Origin: Inquilinus sp. KBS0705
Lineage (GTDB): Bacteria > Bacteroidota > Bacteroidia > Sphingobacteriales > Sphingobacteriaceae
Direction of reading: 5' to 3'
DNA length: 64,000 bases
Assembly (NCBI GenBank): GCA_005938025.2
Contig: VCCI02000002.1
Span: 124,001-188,000, forward strand
Shown: positions 41,934 to 51,839 of the stretch, piece after piece
How the letters are laid out: the number at the start of each line of letters is the position of its first letter
How positions within the stretch are numbered: position 1 is the first letter of the stretch
Notes under the pieces: generated by a model
The model's input: the letters and a program-made list of their open reading frames with translations, nothing else
What the model was told of the DNA's origin: nothing
The model's database searches: none
Program-made: the position numbers and the translations under genes

Positions 41934-42677
41934 ATGGTTTTTATACTATCTAAGTTGTTTACTCTGCTACTGCACCCTTTAACCTGGGTTGTAGTGTTAT
42001 TGATATTTGCAGTAAAAACCAAAAATCAAAAAAGAAAAAATCGCTTGCTTCTTGTAGCTACCATAACATTGTTTGTTTTTTCGAACCCTTTACTTGCCGA
42101 TTCATTTGCTCGCCTATGGGATATTGGCAAGTACAAGCCGGATAATAAACAATACAGCGCGGTAATTTTGTTGGGCGGATTTGTATCGGAAGACGAAGAG
42201 GGGAAGGGTTATTTTAATTGGGCTGCCGACCGGTATATACAGGCCACTAAACTTGTCATGAACAAAAAGGCTCAAAAAATATTATTTACTGGGGGCAATG
42301 CCGATATTAACCCCGATGGCTTTACCGAGGCGGCCTTTGTGAAAACCGAGCTTAAAAAATTAAACTTTGCCGATAGCACTGTAATCATGGAAACACGATC
42401 TCGTAATACCTTGGAGAACGCCGCCTATAGTAAACCGCTATTGCAAAAGGCCGGTTTAAAGCCGCCGTATTTATTGGTAACATCGGCCTTCCATATGCGC
42501 AGGGCGGCATTAATATTTAAAAAGGCAGGTATAAGCGCAATATCCTACCCAAGCAATTATATGTATGGCAAACAGGAGGTAACTTTAATGAGTATTGTAC
42601 CAAGCGCCGAAGCTTTGCTTACCTGGAATTTGTATTTAAAAGAAATTGTTGGCTACTTAGTAGCCTGGATCAAATAA
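41934..42677 (+). CDS. YdcF/SanA-family (DUF218) membrane protein
   Basis: The 247-aa protein has two N-terminal hydrophobic helices (about residues 5-25 and 33-52) and a DUF218 domain: AVILLGGFVSE, WAADRYIQATKLVMNKKAQKILFTGGNAD (parts only), NTLENAAYSKPLL and LLVTSAFHMRRAALIFKKAG, with the conserved EX3A and HMRRA features. ElyC/SanA homologs affect envelope polysaccharide or peptidoglycan assembly in E. coli; here the function is inferred. The GH43 gene starts 4 nt later, so the two are cotranscribed. Confidence 0.88.
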   Translation: MVFILSKLFTLLLHPLTWVVVLLIFAVKTKNQKRKNRLLLVATITLFVFSNPLLADSFARLWDIGKYKPDNKQYSAVILLGGFVSEDEEGKGYFNWAADRYIQATKLVMNKKAQKILFTGGNADINPDGFTEAAFVKTELKKLNFADSTVIMETRSRNTLENAAYSKPLLQKAGLKPPYLLVTSAFHMRRAALIFKKAGISAISYPSNYMYGKQEVTLMSIVPSAEALLTWNLYLKEIVGYLVAWIK

Positions 42678-42681
42678 AAAA

Positions 42682-43668
42682 ATGAAAAAAGCATCTATCT
42701 TAATTTTTTTGCCTGTATTAATAATGCAAATGGCATCAGCACAAAACACTACCAAAAAAACAACTTCGGGCAACCCTATTTTTGATGGCTGGTATGCCGA
42801 CCCGGAGGCTACCATTTTTGGTAAAGAGTATTGGGTTTACCCCACCTATTCGGCCAAGTATAACCAGCAAGTGCATTTCGATGCGTTTTCATCGCCCGAT
42901 CTGATTAATTGGACCAAGCACGCCAATATCATCGACTCATCAAATGTAAAATGGGTAAAGCGCGCATTATGGGCACCGGCCATCGTTAAAAAGGATGGCA
43001 AGTACTTCATATTTTTTGGCGCAAATGATATTCAAAGCGATAAGGAATATGGCGGTATAGGCGTTGCCGTTGCCGATAAACCCGAAGGGCCTTTTAAAGA
43101 TTATTTAGGTAAACCATTGATTGATAAATTTTACAATGGCGCGCAACCTATAGACCAGTTTGTTTTTAAAGATGCCGACGGCCAGTATTACATTATTTAT
43201 GGTGGATGGCAGCATTGCAATATTGCTAAACTAAAGGCCGATTTCACCGGCTTTATACCCATGGCCGACGGAAGCACTTTTAAAGAAATTACACCCGAAG
43301 GTTATGTAGAGGGCCCTGTAATGTTTACCCGTAAAGGCAAATATTACTTTATGTGGAGCGAAGGCGGCTGGACAGGCCCCGACTATCGCGTGGCTTATGC
43401 CATAGGCGATAACATTAACGGGCCATTTAAAAAAATAGGCACCGTTTTAAAACAGGACCCTGCCGTTGCTACGGGCGCCGGGCACCACTCGGTTATACAA
43501 GTACCGGGCAAGGACGAGTGGTATATAATTTACCACCGCCGCCCGCTTACCGAAACCGACGCTAACCACCGGGTAACTTGTATTGATAAAATTACCTTTG
43601 ATGCCAACGGCTTAATTAACCCTGTAAAAATAACCCTCGAAGGGGTAACAGCCAGTAAAATAAAATAG
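42682..43668 (+). CDS. Secreted GH43-family glycoside hydrolase
   Basis: The 328-aa enzyme has a signal peptide (ending MASAQ) and a single five-bladed GH43 propeller. Seen: the catalytic base Asp in GWYADPEATIFG, WAPAIVKKDGKYFIFFG, DQFVFKDADGQYYIIYGG, the general acid Glu in VEGPVMFTRKGKYYFMW, and HHSVIQVPGKDEWYIIYHRR near the C-terminus. GH43 enzymes act on arabinose- or xylose-containing glycans; the exact substrate is not readable. It follows YdcF by 4 nt. Confidence 0.93.
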   Translation: MKKASILIFLPVLIMQMASAQNTTKKTTSGNPIFDGWYADPEATIFGKEYWVYPTYSAKYNQQVHFDAFSSPDLINWTKHANIIDSSNVKWVKRALWAPAIVKKDGKYFIFFGANDIQSDKEYGGIGVAVADKPEGPFKDYLGKPLIDKFYNGAQPIDQFVFKDADGQYYIIYGGWQHCNIAKLKADFTGFIPMADGSTFKEITPEGYVEGPVMFTRKGKYYFMWSEGGWTGPDYRVAYAIGDNINGPFKKIGTVLKQDPAVATGAGHHSVIQVPGKDEWYIIYHRRPLTETDANHRVTCIDKITFDANGLINPVKITLEGVTASKIK

Positions 43669-43790
43669 GGCAACCTGCTGCATTATAGTATACAAATTAA
43701 TTAGAGCTATTGATTATTTAATTGATAGCTAATAAAAAATGCCTACATTTATTATCCGCTTTCATGCTGATTAGCCGCGATTTAACATAA

Positions 43791-46700
43791 GTGAAAAGCC
43801 TTTTTTATATTTTATTTTGCTTTGTTGTCTTTGCAACAATAACGCCGGCTTATGCGCAGTACGGTACAGAAGATCCATTAAAACAGCCCCCCAAATTTAA
43901 CCAGCCCGATAAGCAGTATTACACGGTTAATGTGCCTATTACTCCTTTGCTGCCATCATACAAACCTAACAGCCCCCGTGTACCGCCCAATGTATACGGC
44001 CAGGTGAGCACTTTCGCGGGTACCGGGGCAGCCGGCCAAAATAACGGACCAAAAGCTGCCGCAACTTTTAATAAGCCCCAGGATGTAAAAATTAGCCCCG
44101 ACGGTAAGTTTATGTATGTTGTTGAGTTTGGCAATGCCTCCATCCGTAAGATAGACTTAGCAACCGGCGTTGTTAGCACCTTTGTATCGGCCAATTTGGT
44201 AAGACCCTGGCGAATGGTGTTTGATAAAAACGGAAATATATTTGTAACCGATGTGGGCGACCACACGGTAAAAAAGATAACGCCTGCCGGCGCGGTAAGT
44301 GTATATGCGGGGATACCCGGTACTGCCGCCCAAACCAATAATACCTTTGCCGGGCCGCAGGGTATAGATATTGATGGCGCTGGCAACATGTATGTAACAG
44401 ATTATGGGTCAAATTTTAAAAGCCTGATAAGGCAAGTTAGCCAGGGATATGTTACGCTTTATGCGGGGGGTAAAATACCGGCAACCCCAATAGATATAGA
44501 CGGCCCCGGTGCCGATGCTGCTTTTTCTACACCTAATGGTTTAGCCATATCGCCGGATGGCAACATGTACGTTACCGATTATAGTTATATAAGAGGAATA
44601 AGCGCCGGGCCAACCGTTACTACTGTTGCAGGTCAGCCTTTTTTTGGTTACTGGGAAGGCACAGGCCGGTCAGCGAGGTTTAGCTATGCCAACGGAATAA
44701 CAATCGACGACTACGGATTTATGTATGTAACCGATGTAGAGATGGTTAGACGGATAACACCGGATTATGTAGTGACGAACCTTACCAGCGAAAACCCCGG
44801 TAACAGCAACGGTATATTAGGGCAAGCCTCGTTGAGAGACCCCGGCGGCTTATGTGTAGACAATAAGGGTAATGTTTATATAGCGGATGCTAATAATAAC
44901 CTGATCAGAAAAATTTCGGTGACCGGCTTTCAAATAATAGATTATGCCGGATTACCGCCAGGCCTTACATTTGACTATACTACAGGTAAAATAAGCGGCA
45001 CCCCTACAACGCCGGGCCTTTACCAGGTTTCGGTAATTGGCTATAACGAATATGGCAGCAGGGGCTATACTGTTTACATGCAGGTAAATGATGATACGCG
45101 CATTCCGCAAACCATCAATTTTCCACCCTTGCCTGCAAAAAAGGAAACCGATGTCGATTTTAGCCCCAACGCAACTGCTTCACCGCCAAAATCTGTTACT
45201 AATTTAGATATTACTTATACCAGCAGCGACGAAAACATAGCCAGCATAGCCGATGGTAAAATACATATACTGGGGCCTGGAACGGTAACCATTACCGCTC
45301 ACTTGTATGGTAATTCATTTTATGACGATGCTCCTGATGTTTCACAAACATTAACCATTGCAGAGGTCCCTGTGGTGTATCAGTACCCCACCATTACACC
45401 AAAGCCGCCAACCATATTACTGCCTTTAGGCAACAACCAAACCCATACGGCTACCTTAGGCGAACTTGCAACCGTATCTGCTGCACCCCCAGGCTTTCAA
45501 CCGGTAGTGGTTAAACTAATTAATAATGTATTTGCCTGTGCTGATATAGGGCCGCAAAAGGTTACTGTAAAGGCAGGCTATGGCCCCGACCCTGCCGACC
45601 CACTGAATGCTGAATTTAACCAGCCTACCGGTATCACCTACGATAATATAACAGGCGATTTATATATATCTGACCTTGGCAATAAGGCTATCCGTAAAAT
45701 TGATGGAGCTACTGGCCGGGTAACCACAGTTGCAGGTGGGCTGGCTGCGGGTAACGTTGATGGCAAAGGTAAAAATGCCAGGTTTGGTTCGGCCTTGTTC
45801 GGCATTACAGCCGACCCGAGAAATGGCAATACCTATGTAATTGATAAACTAAATTTTAATATCCGCAAAATTACACCCGATGGCGTTGTTACTACCTTTG
45901 CCTTTAATGCAATAGACGACCTTAACAATACCGATCCGTTTGATGCCACAGCTATAGCTGTTGATGATAATGGATATGTTTACGCTGCAGATAATACCCG
46001 CATTATAAAAATAAGCCCCGACGGCATTACTGCAACAGTATTTGCGGGTACCCGTTTCGCCAATGATTTACCCGGTAATGATGGTACAGGGTTAGGGGCC
46101 AGGTTTAGTGGTATAAGCGGCCTTGCTTTCGGCCCAGATGGTAATTTATATGTGATCAGTTCGGACAATAAGGATGTGAGGAGTTTACGCAAGATCACGC
46201 CTGCAGGAGTAGTAACTACACTATACCGTACACGCGATTTTTTAACTCGTTATGCCGGGATAGTTGTTGACGGCCATGGCGCTGTTTTTGTATCAACCAC
46301 CACACATCTTATTTATAAGTTTACGCCAAATACACCTAATTGGGACCGTAATGTATTTGCAGGAAGTGATGTAGGCTTTGTAAACGGAACAGGCACCGCT
46401 GCTAAATTTAATACCCCTCAAAGTATCACTATTGATAACAATGGCAATATATACGTGGCCGACTCCTTTAACCACAGCATTAGAAAAGTTACCCCCGCAG
46501 GGGTAGTAACTATTATTGCAGCCGAAGGAAATACCCTTGGCCCGGTATCGGGCTATGTGGATAATACGAGTGTAAGTAATGCTAAAAGTGTTGATGTACC
46601 TGTTGTAATAACAAGCCCTATAACAGTTGCTGCCCATGATGATATTAACATCAGCATATCCGGTGATTGTTCTCTGTTTTTGGCCGACTATACCACTGGG

Positions 46701-47696
46701 CTTACTGCCGCGAGCCAATGTTCTGCTAATTTTAAGTTTAAACAATCACCTTTACCAGGCCAGTTATTAATTGCCGGACAGCCGGTTAATGTAGTGATAG
46801 CGGTAACTGATGATATTTTGCCGGCGTATGATAAAGCTGAAATTAAATTTAAAGTTACAGTAACAAAAGCTCCCGACCCTCTGGTAGTAATAGCACCATC
46901 AGTAGCAGTGCCCTGCGATGGTTCGCTTATCACTTACAAAGCCACAGTTACCAACGGCGGTACCAATCCTAAATATGTTTGGAAGGTTAACGGGATAGTG
47001 GTTAATGGCAGCAGTGCTACGCTTAGCAGCAAAACCCTAATAAATGGTGATAAAATTACGTGTACAGTAACTAATACCGATGGCGTTACACCTGGCTGTA
47101 CACCTATATCTGCAGTATCTAACCAGGCAACGTTGCAAACGCAATCGTCGGTTACTAATACCGTCAGCATAAGCCCATCGTTCACCGGGCTTATTTGCCC
47201 CGGTAGTTCTATAACGTTTACAGCAACTACCAATGCTGCTAACAGTAATACCCATTACCAATGGCAAATAAACGGCGTAAATTCGGGCATTAGTTCGCCA
47301 AGTTATACCAGCAATACACTTGTTAACGGCGATGTGGTTACCTGTTCGGTAATAAGTGGTGGTAAATGCGTTTTAAACCCGGTTATACAATCAAATGCCC
47401 TTACCATGGTGGTGCGCAGCGATGCCGAATGCGAGATCATTAAAAACAACACCTTTACCCCTAATGGCGATGGCATAAACGATACCTGGAACATGCCTGC
47501 CTTGTTAAACTACCCCACTTGTACCGTATTTATTTATACCCGTAATGGGCGCCTGGTTTACCAGTCTGTTGGTTACCCTAAAGCATGGGATGGCACTTAT
47601 AACGGTGCCGCTTTACCTGCAGGCACCTATTACTATGTTATCGATATTAAAACAGGCGTAAGCCCATTTTCGGGCTGGGTAAGTATTATCAGATAA
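43791..47696 (+). CDS. Large secreted NHL-repeat/Ig-like protein with T9SS type B C-terminal domain
   Basis: The 1301-aa protein starts at GTG 43791 and has a signal peptide (VKSLFYILFCFVVFATITPAYA). NHL-type repeats (GxxGxxxGPKAAATFNKPQDV, then repeated VYVADxxNNxIRKI) form one propeller at about 60-390 and another at about 600-920, separated by Ig-like/BIG2 segments (about 380-570) and followed by more Ig-like repeats. The end (NTFTPNGDGINDTW ... GTYYYVIDI) is the gliding-motility CHU_C domain for type IX secretion type B. It is a cell-surface protein; ligand unknown. Confidence 0.92.
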   Translation: MKSLFYILFCFVVFATITPAYAQYGTEDPLKQPPKFNQPDKQYYTVNVPITPLLPSYKPNSPRVPPNVYGQVSTFAGTGAAGQNNGPKAAATFNKPQDVKISPDGKFMYVVEFGNASIRKIDLATGVVSTFVSANLVRPWRMVFDKNGNIFVTDVGDHTVKKITPAGAVSVYAGIPGTAAQTNNTFAGPQGIDIDGAGNMYVTDYGSNFKSLIRQVSQGYVTLYAGGKIPATPIDIDGPGADAAFSTPNGLAISPDGNMYVTDYSYIRGISAGPTVTTVAGQPFFGYWEGTGRSARFSYANGITIDDYGFMYVTDVEMVRRITPDYVVTNLTSENPGNSNGILGQASLRDPGGLCVDNKGNVYIADANNNLIRKISVTGFQIIDYAGLPPGLTFDYTTGKISGTPTTPGLYQVSVIGYNEYGSRGYTVYMQVNDDTRIPQTINFPPLPAKKETDVDFSPNATASPPKSVTNLDITYTSSDENIASIADGKIHILGPGTVTITAHLYGNSFYDDAPDVSQTLTIAEVPVVYQYPTITPKPPTILLPLGNNQTHTATLGELATVSAAPPGFQPVVVKLINNVFACADIGPQKVTVKAGYGPDPADPLNAEFNQPTGITYDNITGDLYISDLGNKAIRKIDGATGRVTTVAGGLAAGNVDGKGKNARFGSALFGITADPRNGNTYVIDKLNFNIRKITPDGVVTTFAFNAIDDLNNTDPFDATAIAVDDNGYVYAADNTRIIKISPDGITATVFAGTRFANDLPGNDGTGLGARFSGISGLAFGPDGNLYVISSDNKDVRSLRKITPAGVVTTLYRTRDFLTRYAGIVVDGHGAVFVSTTTHLIYKFTPNTPNWDRNVFAGSDVGFVNGTGTAAKFNTPQSITIDNNGNIYVADSFNHSIRKVTPAGVVTIIAAEGNTLGPVSGYVDNTSVSNAKSVDVPVVITSPITVAAHDDINISISGDCSLFLADYTTGLTAASQCSANFKFKQSPLPGQLLIAGQPVNVVIAVTDDILPAYDKAEIKFKVTVTKAPDPLVVIAPSVAVPCDGSLITYKATVTNGGTNPKYVWKVNGIVVNGSSATLSSKTLINGDKITCTVTNTDGVTPGCTPISAVSNQATLQTQSSVTNTVSISPSFTGLICPGSSITFTATTNAANSNTHYQWQINGVNSGISSPSYTSNTLVNGDVVTCSVISGGKCVLNPVIQSNALTMVVRSDAECEIIKNNTFTPNGDGINDTWNMPALLNYPTCTVFIYTRNGRLVYQSVGYPKAWDGTYNGAALPAGTYYYVIDIKTGVSPFSGWVSIIR

Positions 47697-47732
47697 AGAA
47701 AGCCCGTTATATTTATTAACGGGCTTTCTTTT
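47697..47732. terminator. Bidirectional terminator between NHL protein and Gfo/Idh/MocA genes
   Basis: AGAAAGCCCGTTA and TAACGGGCTTTCT form a perfect 13-bp stem with a 7-nt loop, followed by TTT on the plus strand; the convergent gene stops 31 nt further on. Confidence 0.9.
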
Positions 47733-47762
47733 GTATATGCGCTATGGTTACTGGTGCTATAG

Positions 47763-49154
47763 TTATACTATTTTCATGTTAACCGGATCCCAGTGTATCA
47801 CTTTGTTTTCAAAATAGCTGTCGTTACAAGCCAGGCATGGCGCTGCTGCCCTAAAGCCAAAAACGGCATCCTCTACAACCGGTTTCCCGGTACGTATCGA
47901 ATCCATAAAGTTGGCAAAGTGATCGTTAGAGGCATTATAACCTTCCGGGGCGCGGTAAGTTACATCGGCCGATGCCGTATTTCGTTTATCTGCCTCGCTG
48001 TAGCGCTTATTATAATCATCCATCAGCGCTTTTTGCTGCGCTACAGTATAGGTGTTGAACGAATCCCATCCGCCTATGCCCGGCGCAACCGACATTTTGT
48101 TTTTGCGTAAAGTAAAGCTTTCTCCGTCGCCCATATCCAGCACCCCTTCCGATCCGTATATCTTTGTAGTGCTATGCTCGCCTTCGCCGCTTATAAAGTT
48201 AACCCTTAAGGTAACCTGGAAAGCCGGATGCTCGGGAGTTTCGCCATAATGGATTACCGCGCTCATCACATCGGGCACGTTTCGGCCATCTTTCCAGTAA
48301 GCAAGGTCGCCTATTGAATAAATACGCTCGGGGCCTTTTGACCCTGTGATAAAATGTATGCCTGTAAGCAAATGCACAAATAGGTCGCCTGCTACGCCCG
48401 TACCATATTCACGGTAATTTCTCCATCTAAAAAAGCGGTTGCTATCATAATCGTATTTCACTTTTGCATTCGATTGAAACCTGGCCCAGTCTACCGTTTG
48501 CGGCGATGCATCTGTTGGAATGGTATATTGCCATGCACCAAGTGCGCTTTGGCGGTTAAACGATGCCTCAATGGAATTTATCTTCCCTATTGCTCCGGCT
48601 TCGTACATTTCTTTTGCTTTTTTAAAGGCGATGCTGCTCACCCTTTGGCTACCCACCTGGAAAACCATTTTAGTATCCTGTTGGGCCTTTATTTCGGCAA
48701 GGCCCTGGCTTATCTTGTGTACCATTGGCTTTTCGCTGTAAACAGCTTTGCCTTTGTTCATGGCGTCAATAGCAATTTGGCTGTGCCAGTTATCGCTGGT
48801 TGCTATAATTACCGCGTCAATATCTTTACGCTCCAGTATCTCGCGGTGGTCTCCGGTTGTGAATAAGCTACTTCCATAAACTTCTTTGGCCCTGTCTAAC
48901 CGGCCTTTGTACAAATCGCAAGCACCAACAAGTTCTACACCCGGTACAGTTAAGGCCGCGTTAGTATCATTAAACCCCATTATACCCATGCCAATGGTGG
49001 CAATGCGTATCTTATCATTAGGGCTGATACGTTTTTCGGCGCGTAGTATTCGTTGTTCGTGCTCTTCTTTTGCTGCTAAGCTGCTAAGCGATGCCGAGGT
49101 AAGTAAAACAGATGTACCCAGGTGCTTCAAAAATTTTCTGCGATCAGTTGACAT
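47763..49154 (-). CDS. Tat-exported Gfo/Idh/MocA-family oxidoreductase
   Basis: The 463-aa protein has a twin-arginine-like signal (MSTDRRKFLKHLGTSVLLTS) and a Rossmann domain (IRIATIGMGIMGFND near residue 49) with the family motif VYSEKPMVHK near 134-143. The second domain (GEHSTTKIYGSEGVLDMGDGE and onward) is the usual alpha/beta sheet. These exported dehydrogenases act on sugars or their glycosides with a tightly bound NAD; some are 3-dehydrogenases of glycosides. No partner gene is adjacent, and the substrate is unknown. Confidence 0.92.
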   Translation of the reverse strand: MSTDRRKFLKHLGTSVLLTSASLSSLAAKEEHEQRILRAEKRISPNDKIRIATIGMGIMGFNDTNAALTVPGVELVGACDLYKGRLDRAKEVYGSSLFTTGDHREILERKDIDAVIIATSDNWHSQIAIDAMNKGKAVYSEKPMVHKISQGLAEIKAQQDTKMVFQVGSQRVSSIAFKKAKEMYEAGAIGKINSIEASFNRQSALGAWQYTIPTDASPQTVDWARFQSNAKVKYDYDSNRFFRWRNYREYGTGVAGDLFVHLLTGIHFITGSKGPERIYSIGDLAYWKDGRNVPDVMSAVIHYGETPEHPAFQVTLRVNFISGEGEHSTTKIYGSEGVLDMGDGESFTLRKNKMSVAPGIGGWDSFNTYTVAQQKALMDDYNKRYSEADKRNTASADVTYRAPEGYNASNDHFANFMDSIRTGKPVVEDAVFGFRAAAPCLACNDSYFENKVIHWDPVNMKIV

Positions 49155-49368
49155 TTTAATTTGAGTTTATAGGTTTATAAAATTGCAGGCGCAATTGTGA
49201 GATTTATGATGGCAATTTAACAAAAAAACCAAAATGAAAACACTTTTGCCGATATTAATAATCAAGCATTTAGCTTTTAATTATTTATAAAACAAAACAC
49301 TTTTTAATATTATTTAAAAAGTATAAATTGCAGAAGTACCCCAATTATTAACCAATAAACCGTTTTAA

Positions 49369-51276
49369 ATGAAAAAATTATCCTTAATGGTATGGTCATG
49401 CCTCATTGGCTCGTTGGCCTTTGGTCAACAGGCAAATACAAGCATTGCCATTATTCCCGAACCCGTAAAAATTACTACACATACCGGCGAATATGTATTG
49501 CCAAAAATTGTAGTTGTACAATCAAGTTCGGAGCAAGAAATGACCCCTGTTTTAGACTTGTTAAAAAACAAACTTTCGGGCGCGGCAGGTAAAATGGTAC
49601 GTGTGAAAACAGTGGCACCAATGGCTGCCATTAAGCTTGTTTTAAACAAAAACAACGATGCAGTTATTGGAAAAGAGGGTTATTACCTTTCTGTTAAACC
49701 AAAAGGTATCACCATAAAGGCTAATACTGCCGGTGGTTTATATTACGGGGTACAAACCTTAATGCAATTGCTGCCTAAAGAAATTGAAGGACTTGAAGTA
49801 GCTAAAAATGTGAAATGGGCGGCACCGGCTGTAGACATTACCGACTACCCACGCTTTGAGTGGAGGGGCTTAATGTTTGATGTATCTCGCCACTTTTTTA
49901 CTAAAGCCGAGGTAATGCACTTTATTGATGATATGGTGCGTTATAAATTTAACTTATTACACCTGCACTTAACTGATGATGAGGGCTGGAGGGTAGAAAT
50001 AAAAAGCCTGCCAAGGTTAACAACCGTTGGTGCTTACAATGTTAAAAAAGAAGGTGAGTTTGGCTCGTTTACCCCACCTGCGGAAGATGCGCCACGTAAC
50101 TATGGTGGATTTTACACCCAGGATGATATACGCGAACTGGTAAAATATGCCAAAGACCGCTTTGTTGATATTATGCCTGAGATTGATGTACCGGGTCACA
50201 GCCTTGCAGCCGTGGTGGCTTATCCGCAATTGTCGGCTACGCCGGGTGCCGACAAATATGTAGTACGTTCGGGTGAACGGATAATGGATTGGTCGAAACC
50301 AGGGCACCCTGCTTTGGTAGATAATACATTGAACCCTGCTGGTGATTACACCTACGAGTTTTTAGATAAGGTGCTAACCGAGGTTGCACAATTATTTCCG
50401 TTTGCTTATGTGCATATGGGCGGCGATGAGTGTGCCAAAAACTTTTGGGAGCAGAGCGCCGAAGTTAAGGCCCTGATGGCTAAAGAAAACCTTAAAACCA
50501 TGGAAGAGGTGCAAAGCTATTTTGAAAAACGATTAGAAAAAATTGTTGAGTCGAAAGGCAAAAAATTCATGGGATGGGATGAGATATTAGAGGGTGGTAT
50601 AGGACCAAACGCTGCTTTAATGAGCTGGAGAGGCACACAAGGCGGTATAGAAGCAACCAAACAAGGGCACGAAGTAGTGATGAGCCCAACTACCTTTGTT
50701 TACCTTGATTACATGCAAAGCGACAGGGTGATGGAGCCGCACGTATACGCCACACTGCGCCTAAACAAAACCTACGAATTTGAGCCGGTGCCTGATGGTG
50801 CCGACGCCAAATGGATAAAAGGCGGACAAGCTAACTTATGGACAGAGCAGGTTTACAATTTCCGACAGGTGGAGTATATGATCTGGCCACGTGCTTTTGC
50901 CGTGTCTGAGTCTGTATGGTCGCCTAAGGAGAAAAAGAACTTTGCAACTTTCTTCCCTAAAGTAGAGAAGCATTTTGCAAGGCTCGACCAGGCCGAAATC
51001 AAATACGCGCCAAGCGTATACGACCCTATATTTAAAGCAACCCGCAATGCTGATAAAACATTAAATATCGAACTGACCACCGAGGTGCCCGGCCTTGATA
51101 TTTACTACAGCTTTGACAACTCGTACCCGGACAGGTTTTATCCTAAATACACCGGCCCGCTTAGCGCGCCGGTTGATGCTACCCAACTTAGGGTGATTAC
51201 CTACAAGGGCAAAACACCAATTGGCCGCATGGTTACCATGCCGATAGACGAGCTTAATAAAAGAGCCGGCAAATAG
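49369..51276 (+). CDS. GH20-family beta-N-acetylhexosaminidase
   Basis: The 635-aa secreted enzyme (signal MKKLSLMVWSCLIGSLAFGQQ) has the N-terminal GH20b domain (IIPEPVKITTHTGEYVLP), then the GH20 catalytic barrel: FEWRGLMFDVSRHFF, HLHLTDDEGWRVEIK, MPEIDVPGHS, the catalytic pair in HMGGDECAKNFW (Asp-Glu, about residue 352) and SWRGTQGG. A C-terminal domain (DIYYSFDNSYPDRF) follows, as in many Bacteroidota GH20s. It removes terminal GlcNAc/GalNAc from chitin fragments or glycans in the periplasm or outside. Monocistronic, with terminator 19 nt on. Confidence 0.95.
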   Translation: MKKLSLMVWSCLIGSLAFGQQANTSIAIIPEPVKITTHTGEYVLPKIVVVQSSSEQEMTPVLDLLKNKLSGAAGKMVRVKTVAPMAAIKLVLNKNNDAVIGKEGYYLSVKPKGITIKANTAGGLYYGVQTLMQLLPKEIEGLEVAKNVKWAAPAVDITDYPRFEWRGLMFDVSRHFFTKAEVMHFIDDMVRYKFNLLHLHLTDDEGWRVEIKSLPRLTTVGAYNVKKEGEFGSFTPPAEDAPRNYGGFYTQDDIRELVKYAKDRFVDIMPEIDVPGHSLAAVVAYPQLSATPGADKYVVRSGERIMDWSKPGHPALVDNTLNPAGDYTYEFLDKVLTEVAQLFPFAYVHMGGDECAKNFWEQSAEVKALMAKENLKTMEEVQSYFEKRLEKIVESKGKKFMGWDEILEGGIGPNAALMSWRGTQGGIEATKQGHEVVMSPTTFVYLDYMQSDRVMEPHVYATLRLNKTYEFEPVPDGADAKWIKGGQANLWTEQVYNFRQVEYMIWPRAFAVSESVWSPKEKKNFATFFPKVEKHFARLDQAEIKYAPSVYDPIFKATRNADKTLNIELTTEVPGLDIYYSFDNSYPDRFYPKYTGPLSAPVDATQLRVITYKGKTPIGRMVTMPIDELNKRAGK

Positions 51277-51295
51277 CCACAGCTTTCCTATTAAC

Positions 51296-51326
51296 AAAAA
51301 AGGGCCGCATATATACGGCCCTTTTT
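51296..51326. terminator. Bidirectional terminator between GH20 and hypothetical gene
   Basis: AAAAAGGGCCG and CGGCCCTTTTT form an 11-bp stem with an 8-nt loop and T-runs on both strands. Confidence 0.92.
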
Positions 51327-51335
51327 GTTAAATAC

Positions 51336-51773
51336 TTATTTGGCGGGCTTCATCCGCGAAAAGGGGAAGCCATTACATCCCTTTCGTGGGTTCTTCCTAT
51401 CGGCAGCAGCGGTAGCTTCGGCTAAGGCATCGGTTTTAGCATCATACGCTGTAAGGCAAAAGCCCCATGTATAAGGTGCCATATTGGCAAACTGCATATA
51501 ATCTATCCTGGTATACATGCCGCCTTCTCCGGGGTTCATTTCATCGTTACGGGCAATAAGGTATTGCTCCTGCGCATTCCATTTTATGATATGAAATTTA
51601 CTGCGCGGTTGCTGCACCCAAAGGCTATCGTTTATAGTGTATCTTATCCCGTAATCATCTATGAAATTGCCCTTTATAAAGTCAGGAGCCGGTTCAGGGT
51701 GATGTGTTATTTTATTTGGCGAATAAAGCATCATCGCCGGGATAAACAACAGAATAAAGGCCAGTTTTTGCAT
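51336..51773 (-). CDS. Hypothetical secreted protein
   Basis: The 145-aa protein has a signal-like N-terminus (MQKLAFILLFIPAMMLYS). The mature part starts PNKITHHPEP and is predicted beta-rich with many aromatic and Asp/Asn residues (FIKGNFIDDYGIRYTINDSLWVQ; EGGMYTRIDYMQFANMAPYTWGFCL). I recognise no family. The GKGNFIDDYGIRY phrase resembles small secreted Bacteroidota proteins of lipocalin-like fold, which is weak. It is convergent with GH20. Confidence 0.8.
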   Translation of the reverse strand: MQKLAFILLFIPAMMLYSPNKITHHPEPAPDFIKGNFIDDYGIRYTINDSLWVQQPRSKFHIIKWNAQEQYLIARNDEMNPGEGGMYTRIDYMQFANMAPYTWGFCLTAYDAKTDALAEATAAADRKNPRKGCNGFPFSRMKPAK

Positions 51774-51839
51774 GCGCTAATATAAAACAATAGCCGCACC
51801 AATGTTATTAATACGGCTATTTATGTTATTTGATGCCTG

